A DNA stretch of 6,651 bases from Eubacteriales bacterium. Its GTDB lineage: Bacteria > Bacillota > Clostridia > Peptostreptococcales > Anaerovoracaceae. The DNA is taken from positions 1 through 6,651 of the forward strand of contig JAQUYZ010000091.1 in the NCBI GenBank assembly GCA_028691625.1. Direction: 5' to 3'. The notes beneath the pieces are model-generated. The model saw nothing but the letters and a program-made list of their open reading frames with translations. It did not search any database and was not told the DNA's origin. The translations under genes were made by a program, and so were the position numbers. Of this stretch, positions 5,932 to 6,651 are shown piece after piece (positions within the stretch are counted from its first letter, which is position 1; the number at the start of each line of letters is the position of its first letter).

Positions 5932-6651
5932 TTACCACTTGATTACCACCACCGGCTTGATCAAATCAGACGGTTTGTCTTTCATGAGAAGAAGGGCCTC
6001 CTCTGTTTTCTCAAAACCTTCAAATCTATGGGTAATCAGTTTGCTTGGATCATACTTCCCGGACTGGACAAGAGAAGCAAGCTTTTCCATTCGATTCCGC
6101 CCGCCCGGCGTTAAACCGGCATTGATTGCCTTGTGACCCATACCTACCGCCCATTCCACTCTTGGGATTTTGATAAATTCACCGGAGCCGAGATAATTCA
6201 CGCTGCCGATCATACCGCCCGGTTTCAGCATTTTAACAGCCTGTGCAAAGGTATCGACAGTACCGCCGGCGATCAGAACCTTATCTACTCCGATACCGTT
6301 TGTTTTTGCAAGAACCTGCTCGACAATATCTCCCTGCTTGTAGTTGATAATGTCGGTCGCACCGTATTCTCTTGCGATTTTGCAGCAATCCGGTCTGGAT
6401 CCGACTCCAAAAATATGCGAAGCGCCCATTAGGTTTGCCCCTGCTACCGCATTTAAGCCAACAGGTCCGATACCGATCACGCAAACAGTATCTCCCAGCT
6501 TGACATCTGCAAGCTCAGCGGCGTGGAAGCCTGTTGTCGTCATATCGGTAAGCATGACAGCGGATACAGGGTCGATTCCTTCGGGAAGAATTGCCAGGTT
6601 CGCATCCGCTTCATTTACATGGAACAGCTCGGCAAATACTCCGTCTTTGAA
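5932..6651 (-). CDS. adh: NADP-dependent secondary-alcohol (isopropanol) dehydrogenase, zinc type, N-terminus off right edge
   Basis: The frame is open from the window edge for 239 residues to a TAA. It is a medium-chain zinc alcohol dehydrogenase closely resembling the 351-residue Clostridium beijerinckii enzyme, which interconverts secondary alcohols and ketones such as isopropanol and acetone. The alignment is gapless with an offset of 114, so about 114 N-terminal residues, including zinc ligands Cys37 and His59, are missing. The third ligand, Asp150, is present (MLTD, window residue 36). The Rossmann motif is GIGPVG (60-65). The residues known to give NADP preference, Gly198, Ser199, Arg200 and Tyr218, are all kept (GSR at 84-86, Tyr104). 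An internal ATG at 6555 lies in the middle of the conserved fold and is not the start. Terminator 5851-5820 closes the transcript, so it is probably not co-transcribed with the next gene. Confidence 0.94.
   Translation of the reverse strand, partial: FKDGVFAELFHVNEADANLAILPEGIDPVSAVMLTDMTTTGFHAAELADVKLGDTVCVIGIGPVGLNAVAGANLMGASHIFGVGSRPDCCKIAREYGATDIINYKQGDIVEQVLAKTNGIGVDKVLIAGGTVDTFAQAVKMLKPGGMIGSVNYLGSGEFIKIPRVEWAVGMGHKAINAGLTPGGRNRMEKLASLVQSGKYDPSKLITHRFEGFEKTEEALLLMKDKPSDLIKPVVVIKW

Noticed and set aside
5932..6555. ATG at 6555 as the start of a short alcohol dehydrogenase
   Set aside because: The frame continues upstream to the window edge with residues matching the family (FKDGVFAELFH and LAILPEG), so the gene is simply cut by the window.

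Overview
The window is a stretch of bacterial catabolic DNA, most likely from an anaerobic Clostridia/Firmicutes genome. The reasons are consensus sigma-A promoters, AGGAGG ribosome sites, very AT-rich intergenic regions around moderately GC-rich genes, and an alcohol dehydrogenase that closely resembles the NADP-dependent secondary-alcohol enzyme of Clostridium beijerinckii. Every gene I can support lies on the minus strand, so transcription runs from high to low coordinates. The two outermost genes are cut by the window edges.

In transcription order: (a) 6651-5932, the C-terminal two thirds of an isopropanol-type zinc alcohol dehydrogenase, closed by a strong terminator at 5851-5820. (b) A monocistronic 3-hydroxyacyl-CoA-dehydrogenase-family gene (5700-4750) with its own TTGACT/TATAAT promoter, a palindromic operator over the start site, and a terminator at 4712-4679. 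(c) A monocistronic GntR/FCD regulator (4561-3902) with its own promoter and a terminator at 3871-3838. (d) A consensus promoter (3823-3796) driving a three-gene operon: a transaldolase-family aldolase (3699-2626), a second GntR/FCD regulator (2599-1940), and the molybdopterin-binding subunit of an atypical xanthine-dehydrogenase-family hydroxylase, which starts at GTG 1923 and runs off the left edge.

The most notable structure is regulatory. The same 17-bp sequence, built on an ATAATCGATTAT palindrome, sits just downstream of the -10 box at both structural-gene promoters, where a bound repressor would block initiation. The two GntR regulators are paralogues of equal length that align without gaps. 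By hand count they are about 79% identical over the DNA-binding half, with an identical recognition-helix stretch, but about 50% identical over the ligand-binding half. This suggests one operator set read by two regulators that sense different ligands.

The substrate of the pathway cannot be named from this window. The enzymes present (an oxidised-nucleotide secondary alcohol dehydrogenase, a 3-hydroxy-acid-type dehydrogenase, a Schiff-base aldolase and a molybdenum hydroxylase lacking the purine-binding residues) would suit oxidation and carbon-carbon cleavage of a hydroxylated carbon source. That is inference. Intergenic regions are all shorter than 300 bp, and their contents are listed individually. 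I see no tRNA, rRNA, mobile element, CRISPR array or riboswitch.
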